This document shows positions 13,889 through 25,800 of a stretch of 64,000 nt of DNA, piece by piece. Location of the stretch: NCBI GenBank assembly GCA_965240325.2, contig OZ251236.1, forward strand, positions 1,178,001-1,242,000. The letters run 5' to 3'. Numbering within the stretch: the first letter of the stretch is position 1; every line of letters begins with the position of its first letter. This stretch comes from Rebecca billardiae RCC1528. Lineage: Eukaryota; Haptophyta. A program made the translations under genes and the position numbers. The notes beneath the pieces are model-generated. The model worked only from the letters and a program-made list of their open reading frames with translations, was not told where the DNA came from and did no database searches.

Positions 13889-15189
13889 TCGGGCGGCGCG
13901 CCACCCGTCGTCGTGGCGGTGGCGCTGGCCACGCTCTCGGAGCAGGGTGCGCTGCGCCGCGCGACGCTCGGCGCAGGCGCGGCGGACGCGCGCGCCGAGC
14001 TCGGCGGCGCGTCCGCCCTATCCCCGCGCGCCCGCTTTCCGCTCGACCCGCCGCGGCTGCAGCGGCTGGCGGTGCCGCTGCCGCGGACAGCGGCGCAGGG
14101 CGATGGGTGGCGGGCTGGCGCGGGCGGCGGCGCTGAGCTCGAGCTGTCGGCCTCGCTCTCCGCGCACGGCGGCAGCCGGGTGCTGCTCCTCACCGAGCCA
14201 GCCGAGTGCAGCCGCGCCGACGGCGCCGAGGGTGACGGCCATGCGGCGGCGCAGCCGGCCGGCGGCGCGGCGGCGCTCGGCGGCGCGGCGCGCGGCGCGG
14301 CGTGCGCGGCGTGCGCGGCCGTGTCGGCGTGCGGCGCGGCGTGCGCGCGCACGCCCTCAGGCGCCGAGCCGCCGCCGCCCGCCGAGCCATGCGCCGCGCA
14401 GCTGTGCTCCCCCTCCTCCGCCGTCGCCGCGCTCGTCTCCGCGGCGCTCGAGCAGAGACTGCGTGCGACGGAGGCCGCCGCCGCCGCCGCGGCCGCGCCG
14501 CCCGGTGCGCCCGCGGCGGGGGCGGGGGCGGGGGCGGAGGCGGGGGCGGAGGCGGAGGCAGAGGCGGAGGCGGAGGCGGGCGAGGAGGCGGCCGCGCCGC
14601 AGGCCGACGCCGCGACTCCGCCGCGCGGCGGCGGTGGCATCGATGGCGAGGCGCCCGCGGCAGCCGCGCCCGCGGCCAAGCCGGCGGGCGCCGCGCACCC
14701 TCCGGTGCTGGCGCTGCGCGCGCGCGCTCCGCCGCCCGCGCGCGCGCCGCGCCGCGTGCGCTTCAGCACGCGCGTGCGCTCGCTCAGCGCCGTGCTGAGT
14801 GACGGGCCCGAGACGGCGGCGGGCGGCGGCGGCAGCGGCGGCGGCCCGCCCGCGCACTCGGCCGCGCGCGCCGCGCCCCTCCTCCTCCACCTCCACGCAC
14901 AAGACGTGGCGCTACGCTGGGAGCACCGCGCAGGCGGCGCGCTCGAGCCGCCGCCCGCGCAGCTGCCGCCACCGCTGGCGGCCGCGGCGGCGTGCGCGCT
15001 CGCCAGCCTGCCCGCGGGCAGCGAGGGCCGCGTGTCGGTGCGCGTGGCGCGCGCGCAGCTGGACAACCACACGCCGGGCTGCGAGCTGCCCGTCGTGCTC
15101 AGCATGCAGGACGGCGCGCAGCCGGCGCGCGCGGGCGACGCGGGCGGCGCGGGCGGCACGGGCGGCGCCGACGACGAGCGCTCGTCTGC

Positions 15190-15237
<48 letters not shown>

Positions 15238-15571
15238 GCGGCCGTGCGTCGAGCTGTTCGCGTCGTGGTGCCACGAGCCGCCGCCGCTGCGCACGCTGCG
15301 CGCGCTCTCGTGCGGCCTCGACGCGGCGCGCGCCGCGCCCGCGCCCGACGCCGCCGCCGCCGCCGCGGCCGCCGCGGCCGCCGCCTTTGGGCGCGAGTGC
15401 GCGCTGCCGTTGCGCGCGCGCGTGCGGCTGCTGAGCGCGAGCGTGGCGCCGCTGCACCTGGGGCTGGAGGGGCGCGCGCTCGCGCAGGCGGTGCGCGCGG
15501 GGCATCGGCTGCGCGCGGCGGCCACGCGCCCGCGCGCCGCCGCCGCAGACGCCGACATCGCCGCGGGCGCG

Positions 15572-15625
<54 letters not shown>

Positions 15626-16435
15626 TGCGGCGTGTGCGCGGCCGAGCGCGCGACGCTCGCCCGCGCGGTGGGCGCGTGCCGGGAGCGGCGCGTGCTGATC
15701 GAGTGCCTGCTGCTGTCCGAGCTGCGGCTGCTGCTCACGGTGCGCGGCGCGGTGGGCTCGGTGCACGCGGGCACGCACCGCGCGCCGCTGCGCTTCGGCG
15801 AGGTCTCGGCACGCGGCCTGCTGCACGCGCCTCGCCAGCTCGCTCACGGCCTGGCCGCGACTTACGCCGCCGACGCTGTGCTCCGGGCGCCGCTGCTGAT
15901 CGGCTCGCTCGAGCTGCTGGGCAACCCGACGCGGCTGCTGGGCTCGCTGCTGCAGGGGCTGCGCGACCTGGTCTCGCTGCCCGTCTCCGGGCTGCGCCGC
16001 GCGGGGCCGCTTGGGCTGCTCGGCGGGCTGCAACGCGGTCTCCTCTCCCTCGCACGACACACGTCAGACGGCGCGCTCAGCTCGGTGCACGGCCTCAGCG
16101 CGGGCGTGGCGCGCAATCTGGCGGGGCCCGAGGCGGAGGGGGCGGGCGGCGCGCTGAGGCTCGACCGCGCGCTCGCGCACGGCGCGCGCGAGCTGGGCAG
16201 CGGCGTCGTCGGCGGCGTCGCCGGGCTCGTCGTCGAGCCGATCCGCGGCGCGGCGCACGGCGGCGTGCGCGGGCTGCTGCGAGGCGTCGGCGTCGGCGCG
16301 GTGGGCGTGGTCGCGCGGCCGCTCGGCGGCGCGATGCGGCTGGTGAGCGCGACCTCGCTCGGGCTGCTGCACACGATCTCGCCGCGCGACTCGGCGGTCG
16401 TCGCGCGCGCGCCCTTCGACGACGAGTCGTCGTGA
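3026..16435 (+). CDS. VPS13B/COH1-like bridge-type lipid transfer protein
   Basis: A 4469-codon ORF without an interrupting stop. The N-terminus (MARFIAGWVLRSAQRYIKTDL, then LSLWGGDIVLRDVELELEAL and LCIHIPWAKLSSEPMVIAVDTVE) is a clear chorein domain, closest to VPS13B. Known family members form long hydrophobic grooves moving phospholipids between membranes; VPS13B works at the Golgi. The C-terminus from about residue 4265 (LELLGNPTRLLGSLLQGLRDLVSLPVSGL, split by Gly/Leu-rich amphipathic stretches) matches the VPS13/ATG2 C-terminal region. A central part with repeated beta-strand blocks and 'LVNETAVPLQLG'-type motifs fits the VPS13 adaptor-binding region. Between these lie very long Ala-, Gly- and Pro-rich tracts, plus an Asp run (15571-15625, about residues 4182-4200). 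Human VPS13B is about 4000 residues, so the length fits. In-frame unspliced introns cannot be excluded at this GC content. Confidence 0.85.
9779..9844 (+). repeat. In-frame (GGC)n tract encoding polyglycine
   Basis: An uninterrupted GGC trinucleotide run of about 22 units inside the VPS13B-like ORF, encoding Gly in the used frame. Similar but shorter runs lie near 4150-4180, 13621-13670 and 15190-15235. Such tracts are prone to length change and to assembly collapse. Confidence 0.9.
15571..15626 (+). repeat. In-frame (GAC)n tract encoding polyaspartate
   Basis: About 18 consecutive GAC codons in the VPS13B-like ORF give an acidic run shortly before the conserved C-terminal region. The repeat keeps the reading frame. 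Confidence 0.9.
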
Positions 16436-16586
16436 GGAGTAGGCCGATCGTCAGAGGCGGTACATGATCCCGAACTGACAGACAGGGCGCGTGCCGACTA
16501 CGCGCATCACTCATGATGACGAATATTCATCGTATCGTGATGATCGATTCGTCGTCGATCCGACTGGCATCAGGCGCTGCACGCAC

Positions 16587-16669
16587 GGGCTGGCCAGGGT
16601 AGGGACTAGGGCTGGAGGCTTCGGCCGCCAGCCTGATCACTCCCGGAGCCCGTTATAAAGGGGAATTTA
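16587..16669 (-). repeat. Dispersed ~80-bp repeat, copy 1
   Basis: The reverse complement matches 44050-44123 nearly base for base, apart from small indels. Shared landmarks are TTATAACGGGCTCCGGG, then GGCGGCCGAAGCCTCCAGCC and CCCTGGCCAGCCC. It abuts a TA microsatellite. Its identity is unknown; it may be the end of a mobile element. Confidence 0.75.
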
Positions 16670-16677
16670 CACGCTGC

Positions 16678-16810
<133 letters not shown>

Positions 16811-17024
16811 TGATGCCGTTACGTACGTACTACTTGTGCATGTATCATACTACTACGCCGTACGACCTGCTACTTAGCTGAACTATCAGTCGTAGTGTCA
16901 GGCCCCGCGATATGAAGAACGAATAAATATAATCCATATCGTCATCAGTATTCGTCGTCATCAGCGACGACATATTATTGATGCATGTCGCGTCATCAGC
17001 ATCATCACCATGCGCGCACGGCAA

Positions 17025-19239
17025 TCACACCCACACAGAGCTCCGCCGGGGCGACGGCAACTGCGACGACGGCGCCGACGGCGGCGCCAGGCCCGGCGTG
17101 CTCACCGGCTTGTGCCACGGCTCGAGGCCCGGGAACACCTTGATCGACGTGCCCGCAGACTCGGAGATCTCGAGCCGCTTGGCGTGGTACTCCTTCATCA
17201 GCTGGCCCGCCGTCTTGGGCGTGAGCGACACGGAGCGGCGGCGGGAGGAGGAGGACGTGGCAGAGGCGGACGAGCCGCGCCGGGCGCGCCGCTCCGCGAG
17301 CGCGCGGCTCGGCTCCGCGCGCTCGTCCATCGAGCCGGTCGACGAGCGGCGCGCGTCGTCGCGCCGGCGGCGCGCCGTGCCGCGCTCCGCGAGGTTGGCA
17401 CTCGAGCCGCGCCGCGTCGGCGCGGCCGAGTTTGCGGCCGAGCTCAGCGCGGAGGAGGGCGCGCTGCCCCGGCGCTGCCTGGTGCCGCCGCCGCCCTGCG
17501 CGTGCGCCGAATAGGGCTCCCAGCTGCGGATCGCACGCAGCGTCGAGAAGAGCGCCGAGGCGTGCGCGGACGTCGCAGACGCGGCGGGCGGCGTGAGCGG
17601 CAGCAGCACCATCGCACACCCCTTGGTGAGCGGCGGCGTGCGGCGCGCGCGCGCCGCCCGCCACATGCGTGCAAACACCCGTGCACACGCGAGCCGGCCG
17701 CGTGCGAGCTGCCAGAGATCGGCGCCCGCGCGCGTGACGACGATGCGGATGTCGCGGCCCGAGCGCGTGACCGCCGCGCCGCGCCGCCGCGCCGCCAGCA
17801 CGGCCGCCGCCTCCGCCGCCGAGCGCGGGCGCGCGGGCGGCGCGCGCCGGCGCACCGTCCAGCCATCGCCCACGTCGTCGTCGGAGTCGTCACACGAGGA
17901 GGAGGAGGAGGAGGAGGAGGTGTCCGGCTCGCCGAGCGCGCGCGGCGCCGGCGTGATGATGATCGGGATGCCCGGCAGCGAGTGCCGGCGCTCGCGACCG
18001 CTGGCGCGCCTCTCCTCGCCCTCGCCCGCCGCGCCACCGCCGGAGGGCAGCGAGTGGCGCCGGAGGTGCGCGCGCGCGCTCAGAGGCGCACAGTCAGCGC
18101 CCGAGCCGTCAGCGCCCGCGCCGTCGGCGCCGGCCGTCGAGCTTGGGCTGGGCGCGGTGGGCGTTGGGCCGGGCCCTGAGCCGTCGCCGGGCTTTGAGCC
18201 TGCGCCTGTCCCGTTCACACCGCCCGACTCGAATGGCACGACCTGTGTGCTGGCCGCGGCCGCGCCGGTCGGCGCCGAGCCCACGGCGGCGGCGGCTGCG
18301 GCAGCGCTCTGCGCGCCGTCCGATGCGCCGGCAGCGGCGCCGCCGCCGGCGAGAAGCGAGCCGGCCTTCTCCGTGCCGCTCAGCCGAATGGGCGCCAGCC
18401 GAGGGCGACCGTCCTTGTCTCCTGGCGCGGCCGCGTGCACCACGCGCTGCCACTCGACCTCCTGCGTAATCCGGCTGCTCGCGGCGAGGCGCGGCGAGGG
18501 GCGGCGCGCGCGCGGCGCCGGGGCGCGCGAGCGGGCGCGTGCGGAGGTGAGGCGAGGCGCGTCGCGCGCGGCGTCCGCCCGCCCTCCGCCGCCCACGCCG
18601 CCCGCCCTCCCTCCGCCCGCTCCCACGCGCCCTCGCGCCCCCGCGCGCGCACCGGAACAACTTGGACGTGAAGGCCACGTACTCGTGCGCGCTCAGCTCG
18701 GCCGTCCACACGTCCGCGAGCGACCAGAGCGCATGCGCAAACTGGTCGAGGGAGACGCCGTCGAGGCGGGGCCTGGCGCCGCGCGGGGCGGGTGTGCCCT
18801 CGGGCGTGCGCCGCGCGTCCTCCGCCCAGTCCTGCTGCGCCACGCGGTACGCCTCCCACCGGCTCAGCTCGGGCGCCAACGCCTGCGCCATCTTGAGGTG
18901 GATCGCAAAGTACTGCTCCCGGCTCATCAGCTCGTCGCCGCGCAGGCCGATCGCGCCGAAGTAGGCCTTGGCCGCGCGGCGGAAGTCGGGGAAGGTCTCG
19001 GCGCGCAGCGCCTCCCGCCGCGCCGCCGCGTCCGGCTCGTCCCACGCCGCGTCGCCCTGCAGCCGGTACGGCGTGAGCGCGTCGTCGAGCTCGCCGAGCG
19101 CCCGCGCCTTTTCGAACGAGAACTCGGTGGAGTCGGTGCGCTTGGGGGGCTTGCCGTGTGGCAGGATGCGCCGCTCGGCGATGGGCGCGACCTTGCGCGA
19201 GGAGCTTGGCTTGGAGCGGAGCGAGGTCGCCCAGTTCAT
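17025..19239 (-). CDS. Two-exon protein with EF-hand-like helical domain
   Basis: Proposed exons are 19239-18653 and 18474-17025, joined over a 178-nt GT-AG intron beginning GTGCGC. The joint is phase 2 and restores SKLFRRITQEVEW. An alternative acceptor 3 nt upstream adds one Ser. The product is about 678 residues. Residues about 45-200 (FPDFRRAAKAYFGAIG, LMSREQYFAIHLKMAQAL, VSLDQFAHALWSLADVWT, LSAHEYVAFTSKLF) form consecutive helices like the EF-hand-like regions of protist cytoskeletal or flagellar proteins, but no canonical DxDxDG calcium loop is visible. The C-terminal half is disordered, Ser/Arg-rich and has a Ser run followed by CDDSDDDVGDGW. The start at 19239 (MNWATSLRSKP) was chosen because residues upstream look like leader sequence; in-frame ATGs exist up to 19425. 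The function is not known. Confidence 0.7.
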
Positions 19240-19425
19240 CGTGGCGGGGCGTGTCGCGCGCGTCGAGTTGACGGCCGGGCGTGAGGGCGAGGCGTGTTCG
19301 CGCGCGAGGCGCTCGAGCGGAATAATCGAACGATTGTGCGGAAAGCACCACCCGTCAACCCCGTTTCGTCGCCTCGCTCTTTTTGGCGCGGTCGTTTGGC
19401 CGTGTTCGTGGACGCCAGCCCACAC

Positions 19426-19857
19426 TGCGCAGGCGAGATCGCCATCGGGTTTGGGCGAATGCGTGGTTTAGCGCGGTGAGGAGCTTTCCTTCAGATACTG
19501 TGGTGTCTTTGTGCAGTGTTGGATGGCGTCAATCACGCCTTAACCAAGTGTGCACGTTAAAACATACAGTAGTAAACTGTATGTTCTCCACTTCTCCTTC
19601 TCCAACTGGGTACTGTAACTGGTACAGTAAGGGTCGCCTGATTGAGTAGACTAGTAACTAGTAAGACTACCCGGTCACCGTGCCATGCCATCAAGGGCGG
19701 CCGATGGCGAGCGGCCCCCCGACCCTGGCATGAGGCATCAGCGGAGACCAGATGACTGATGACGACGAGACTGATGACACTCGGCGGGACTGTCGCCGTC
19801 ACGGGGCCGCGCGGTCGACCGCCTGCTGCTGGCGGGAGTCAGCGCGCACGTCTTAGT
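19426..19857. other. Intergenic, no feature recognised
   Basis: Separates the start of one minus-strand gene from the stop of the next. No conserved ORF, repeat or RNA gene was seen. It contains a short palindrome-like ACATACAGTAGTAAACTGTATGT at about 19562-19584, given here only as a landmark. Confidence 0.6.
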
Positions 19858-22800
19858 CTACTTGTCCGCCGGTGCCGCCGCCGCCACCACCACGACCGCG
19901 CTGCCATTGTCGTCGCTAGCGTCCTCCCCCTCCCTCGCGTCCCTCCCGCCGTCCATCTCCTCGGCTGAGTCCACGCCGGCGTAAAGGTACTCGGCGCGGC
20001 GAGCATCGGCGCAGCCCGCGTCGCCGTCCGGCCGGTCGGCGGCGGCGCCGTCCTCGGCCATGTCCTCGTCCTCCGCGGACGGGTCGCCCTCGGAGCGCGT
20101 GACGCGGCGCCTGCCGCGGCGCGCGGCGACCGGCCTGTTGCGCAGCACGCGGCCGAAGAGGCCGAGCCCAGGCGAGTCGCCCGCCGCCGCCTGCCCCGAG
20201 CAGATGCCGCTGCGGCTGCGGCGCAGCCGGATGGCCGCGTCGGCGCGCTCGTCCGAGCCCAAGCCTGGCGAGGCGCCGGGCGTGCGGCGCTGCGGCGGCG
20301 ACGGGTTGAGCGAGGCGGCGCAGCGCGCGTCGAACCTGGGGCGGGCCGACACGCCGGGCGTCGTGTTCGCGGGCGAGAGGAGCACGCACGGCCGCTGCCC
20401 CTGCCCGCCGGGCGTCGAGATGCCGGGCGTCGAGGGGACCGACGCACGGCTGTCGGCCCTCGCGAGCGCGAGCCGACCGCTGCCAGCGCACGAGCTCGCG
20501 CCCGCGGGCGTGCCGTCGCCGCCGCCGCCGGTGAGTACGGAGAGCTTGCGCACGCGCGGCGCCTGCACGAGCGCGTGCTGCACGCGCGCGAGGCACCGCC
20601 CCATCTCCGCGCGCAGGCACGTGTTGAACGGCTCGAAGCCCATCTCCGAGTCGATGGCTCCGAGGATGGTCGCCAGGTCTGCCGGCACGGACGCCTCCGC
20701 GCGCCGGGCGTCGATGGTCGTCATCGCGCGCTCGACGCGCGCGTCGCCCTGCGCGAGCGCGCGGTAGAAGGCGGTGGACTCGCGCTGGCACATGGTGAGC
20801 GCCACGTCGCACCGGTGCTGGAACGCGTGCAGCAGCTCGTACAGGCACCACACGCGCGTGAGGCACAGCGGCCGGTCCCACGGCTCGACGACCAGCGCCA
20901 CGCGCCCGACCGCCTTCACGAGCGCCGGGATGTGCTGCACCGCGCGCACGACGCGCGACTGCGGGATGGAGAAGACGTCGAGCCAGTACACGTGCTCCCG
21001 CGCGCGGAGGGGCTCGGGCCCGCCGCCGAGCGCGCCGAGCCCGCCCACCACGCCGCACGCGGCGGGGTAGCACGGCGAGAAGCGCCGCGCGCTCGGCGGC
21101 GAGGGCGCCGCGCACGCCGAGCCTCCCACGCCGCCGAGCGCGGCCGCGACCCGACCCTTGAACCCTCCTGGCCGGCCTGAGGGCGTGCACGGCGAGAAGT
21201 GCGGGGTCGCGCCGCACTCCGCGCCGGCTGGGTCGGGCGAGTGCTGCTCGGCCACCGCGGGGTGCGCCGCCTCGTACTGCGCCAGCGCGTCCACCAGGTT
21301 GGCGAACGGCAGCGCCTGCGCGTGCGATACGAACACAGACGCCACGCCCACGCCCGACAGGCGAGGGTCCACGTCTGCGCGCCGGCACTCGTCGAGGCAG
21401 TCCGCGACGAGCGAGCGGCCGGTGCGCGCGGTGAGCTGCGCGACGAGCGCGCCCACGTCGCGCGTGAGCGCCTCCGCGCCGATCCCGTGCTCCGCGACGA
21501 ACTGGTGGATGAACGAGAGCGTCACTCCCAGGAACAGCTCCCGCTCGGGCGCGCCCGGCGAGCCCGCGCGCCCGGCTGAAGTTGGGCGCGAGCCGGGCGC
21601 GCACCCGCCGCCGCCGACGTCGAGGGCGCCGCTGCCGGCGCGGCGCAGCGCGGACGGCGCGCGAGGCGCCGCGCCCCCGCGCCGCCGCCCGTGCAGCGCC
21701 GCGCCGATCGCGCTCGCCAGCCCGTCCACCGACGTGCGCGCGACGCGCGAGCGCGGCGTGTGCTGCACGCCGCTGCCGCTCGAAGCGGGCGAGCGCGCGC
21801 CGCCGGCCGCCGACTCGCCGCCGTGGTGGGAGCGGCCGCTGTCCTGCCGGGAGGAGGAGCGCGCCATGGCGGCGAGCGCGAGCACGCCCACCGGCGCCGG
21901 CCGCGGCGCCGCCGGCCGAGGCCCGGCGGGCGGATGCGGGATCAGCGGCGGCTGCGGCGGCGGCGGCGCGGCGGACTGCTGAGGCGGCTCGCGCGGCCGC
22001 GGCGGGAGCTCGGCGCGCGCGCGCGCGGCAACGCGCCCGGCCGCGGCGCTCGCGCGCGCCGCGACGGCCGGGTCGGAGCCGCGCGACTCGAGCGAGGAGC
22101 GGTTGGACAGCTGCTTCTCGGCCGTGTCACGCCGCGAGCGCGCGCACGGCGGCAGGATGATGGAGCGCGCGCACCCCGCGCCGCACGCGCCCACCCCGCC
22201 CTCCGCGCCGGCCGGCACGCGCAGCTCCGCGAGCCGCGCGCCCGCCGAAGGGCCGCTCGCGGCCGAGCGGCACGAGCCGCGCGAGGGCGCCGAGGGCAGC
22301 GAGGAGAGCGTCGGCTGCGAGGGCTGCGAGGGCAGCGACGACGAGAGCGCCGCGCAGGAGCCGACGGAGCAGCTGAGCGACCGCGCGCGCGCCGAGGGCG
22401 CAGCGGAGGGCGCCGAGGGCGCGGCAGAGGAGCCGCTGTGCGACAGCCCCGCGCCCGACGCTCCGGAGCTGCCGCCCGGCGCGAACGGGTCTTGGGGCTC
22501 GGGCTCGGGCTCGGCCGCCCGCTGCTCGCGCGGCTCGGCGCACAGGCCGGCGGGTGCCGCGGGCGACGGGGGCGACGCCGCCGCGGGCGCGCTCTGCCGA
22601 GCGTGACGGCCGGCCACGGCCGGGCACGCCAGCTGCACGTGCCCGCGCCCCTCGGAGGAGGAGGAGGACGTCTCGCCTGGCGAGGGCTCGGCTGAGCCGC
22701 AGCAGAAGCCTCGCGCCATCCCCGCCTCCACGTCCGCGCCCTCCGCCTCCGCGTCGCCCTCGCGCAGCGGCGAGGCGGGGGCCGAGCCGCCGCCCTCGGA

Positions 22801-25800
22801 CGGCTGACGCACCGGCCAGCGCAGCAGAGCGCTGAGCGGCGCGCCGGGCGGCGTGGCGGCGCGGCCGCTCCCCTCAGGCAGCTCCAAGTGCTGCGCGCTG
22901 CGCGGCGCGAGCGGGTGCTGCCGCGCGACCGCTGCCAGGTCGCGCGGTTGGCGGACCACGCGCCTCAGCTGCCGCCGGCCGAGCGAGAGGTTCACGCCGA
23001 GCGAGGCGGCGGTGGCGAAGGACGCGGCGGCGCTCGGCGGCGTGCCCGCGCCGCGCGGCGGCGTCCCCGCGCCGCTCCCGCCCCCGCCGCACGGCTTGAT
23101 CTCGTGGCCGGCCGAGCCGGCCGAACCGCCGAGCTCAGACGAGCTGCCGAGCGGCTCTGCGGAACGGCTGCGGCTGCGGCCGCTCGGCTTGTGCGCGCCC
23201 GGAGTGGAGCCAGACGCCGAGCTGCGCGAGAGCGGGCGGATGGGCGCGCCGCGCCGCGCGCGCGCGAGCGCGCACGACGCGCACGACCCGCCCGAGTGCA
23301 CCGCCGAGCGCGCGGACGAGCCCGCCGAGCGCGACGAGTGCGCGCTGGCGGTGGATCGGACCGACTGGCCGAGGGACGGCGCGCTGCCGTTGCCGGTCGA
23401 GAGGGCGTTGGCGGCCGTGCGCTCGGACGCCGTCGAGCGCGAGTGCGAGTGCGAGCGCGAGCGCGAGTGCGTGAGCGAGCGCGGCGCGGCGGCGGCGGCC
23501 TCCGCCGCGGCCACGTCCGACTCGCGCTGTCGCCGATGCGCACTGCCCGCGCTGCGCGCGCCGTCGCTGCCCGCGCGCGACGACACGCGCCGCGGCGAAG
23601 GCGAGCGTCCAAACGCGCGCACCGGAGCGGCGCCGGCGCCGTCGGCGCCCAGCTCGACGCCGCCGCCGCCGTCGGCGCCGTGCCACGCGGGCGCGGGCGC
23701 GGCGCGGCCGCTCCGCTCGCCGAGCGCGCGCGCGAGACGCGGCGAGAGCAGCGGCCGCGCCGCCGAGCCGTCGGCGCCCGGCGCGCGCGGCGAGACGAGC
23801 GGCCGCGCGGGCGACATGCGCGCGCCCGATTGGTGCAGGGGCGAGAACGGAATGACGCGCCCCGCGCCAGAGCCGCCGGAGGCCATGCCCACGGCGGGGG
23901 AGGCGCGCGCGCCGAGCGGCGTGCGCGCGCCGCGCGGCGAGGAGAGCGCGGAGCGCGGGCTGCCGCCGCCGCGCCGCGCGGAGCCCGCGCCGCCCGAAGG
24001 CCCCGAAGCAAGCAGCCGCTGCGCTAGCCGCTGCGAGCCCGTGCGCTCCGCGCACGCCGTGGAGGCGGGCGGCGCGCCGGCGGGCGTGTGCGGCAGGTCC
24101 CCGGACTCGTCGGGCGGCCGCTCGGCGGAGGGCGGCGTGTGCTCGGCCGTGCGCGCGCCCGCGCTGCCCCCGCCCCCGCCCGGCGGCTCGGAAGGCGCGC
24201 GCGAGCGGCCAGCGGGCGACGGCGGCGGCGGCGGCGCGCGCTGGCACCGGGGCCCGGCGCGCAGCCGCGCCGCCGCGCCCGTCTCCTCAGGCGGCGAGCC
24301 CGGCGGCGGCCTTGGCTTGAGCACAGCGCGGCGGCCGTGCTGCTGCGAGCACGCGTCGCCCACGGAGCCGCGCCGCCCGAGCCGGGCGCCTGCGCCGTCC
24401 GCGTGCGGCTGCGGCCAGCGCGAGCGCGCGGATCGCGCCGAGTCTGCGTCGTCGTCGGCGCGCGCCGCGCCGCGCGCCGTCCACGGGCGCACGGGCGAGG
24501 GGGGGCCTGAGGGCGTGCCGCTTCCGCCGCCGCCGCCGCCGCCGCTGCCCGGCAGCCGCAGCCGCTTGAGGATGGAGCTGGCGCCCGCTGCGGGCTTCAC
24601 GTCCGGCGAGCAGCGCGAGCCGGCCTTGCGCGCGGCCGGCGGCGGCTCGAGCGCTGGCATCAGCCGCCGCGCGGCGTTCGGTCTTTCCAGAGCAAGCACC
24701 TCGAAAGGGTCGACGAAGGTGCCTCCGCCGCCGCCGCCCCCGTCGGCGGCGGCCCCGGCGTCCGCGCACGCGCACGCGGCGGCGCGCGGGCTGAGCGGCT
24801 CAGCGCCCGCGCCGACCTCGGAGGAGGAGCTCTCGCGAGAGCCGAAGCGCTGCGCGGCGCTCCCGCTGCCGCCGCCGCTGTGCGCGCGGCCGCCCATGCT
24901 GCCGCTGCCGCCCGGCTCGTTGGGCGCGACGCGCGGCGCCGGGCGCGCGCGCCAGATGCACGCGGCCGTGAGCGCGCGCAGCCACATCGCCGCGCCCTCG
25001 ATCGGCCCGACGGGCGTGCGCTGCGAGCCGGGCCAGAAGGTGCGCACCTTGAGCAAGATGAGCGCCAGCTGCGCCGCCGCGTGCGCCGCGTGCAGCGAGA
25101 GCGACGACGCGGGCGTGCCGCCGTCCGCGCCCGCGACGAGCGCGCCGCCGAGCACGGCGGTGAGCAGCGTGAGCGCGGACGCCGCGGACGCGGTGCGCAC
25201 GAGCCGCCAGGCGAAGACGTCGTCGTGCCCGCTCGCGCGCTCGCGCTCACGCAGCCGCCGCGCGGCGCGCGCGCACGTCGTCAGCCCCGCTGCCGCGAGC
25301 ACGATTCGCGGCGCACACGTCGCAAACGTGCGGAGCAGCATCAGCTCCTGGCCGCCGCGCAGCCCGGCGCGCCGCCACTCGAGCCAGCGCAGCAGCGCGT
25401 CCGACGCGCCGAGGAACACGCCGCCCACGGCGACGGCGGCGCGCACGTTGATCGGCAGCGCGACCGAGAGCACGCCGTGGTGCGCCGCCACGCCGCGCGC
25501 GTAGTGCAGCAGCAGCAGCAGCGAAGCGTCCGCCAGCGGCAGCCCGACGGTGCGCATGCCGCGGCGCAGCCACGCGGGGTACCAGCCGCGCGGGTCGAGC
25601 TCGGGGTCGGCGAGCCACGCGAGGCACACGAGCGCCAGGCCCGCCTGCAAGCCCACGAGCACCTGCGGCAGTGTCGCGCGCAGCCCACCGTCCAGCCTCG
25701 CAAAGCCGACCAGCCGGACGATGCACTGCTCGAGGCAGTAGAGGGCGAGCAGCAGCAGCGCGCACGCGAGCGGGCGCCCGTACTCGCGCCAGGCGCGGAG

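Noticed and set aside
13045-15774. 909-codon minus-strand ORF
   Set aside because: Same reason; polySer and polyAla arise from GAC and GGC repeats of the coding strand.
22853-25504. 883-codon plus-strand ORF
   Set aside because: Antisense of the 2214-residue protein; composition mirrors Ser/Arg-rich codons read backwards, with no recognisable domain.
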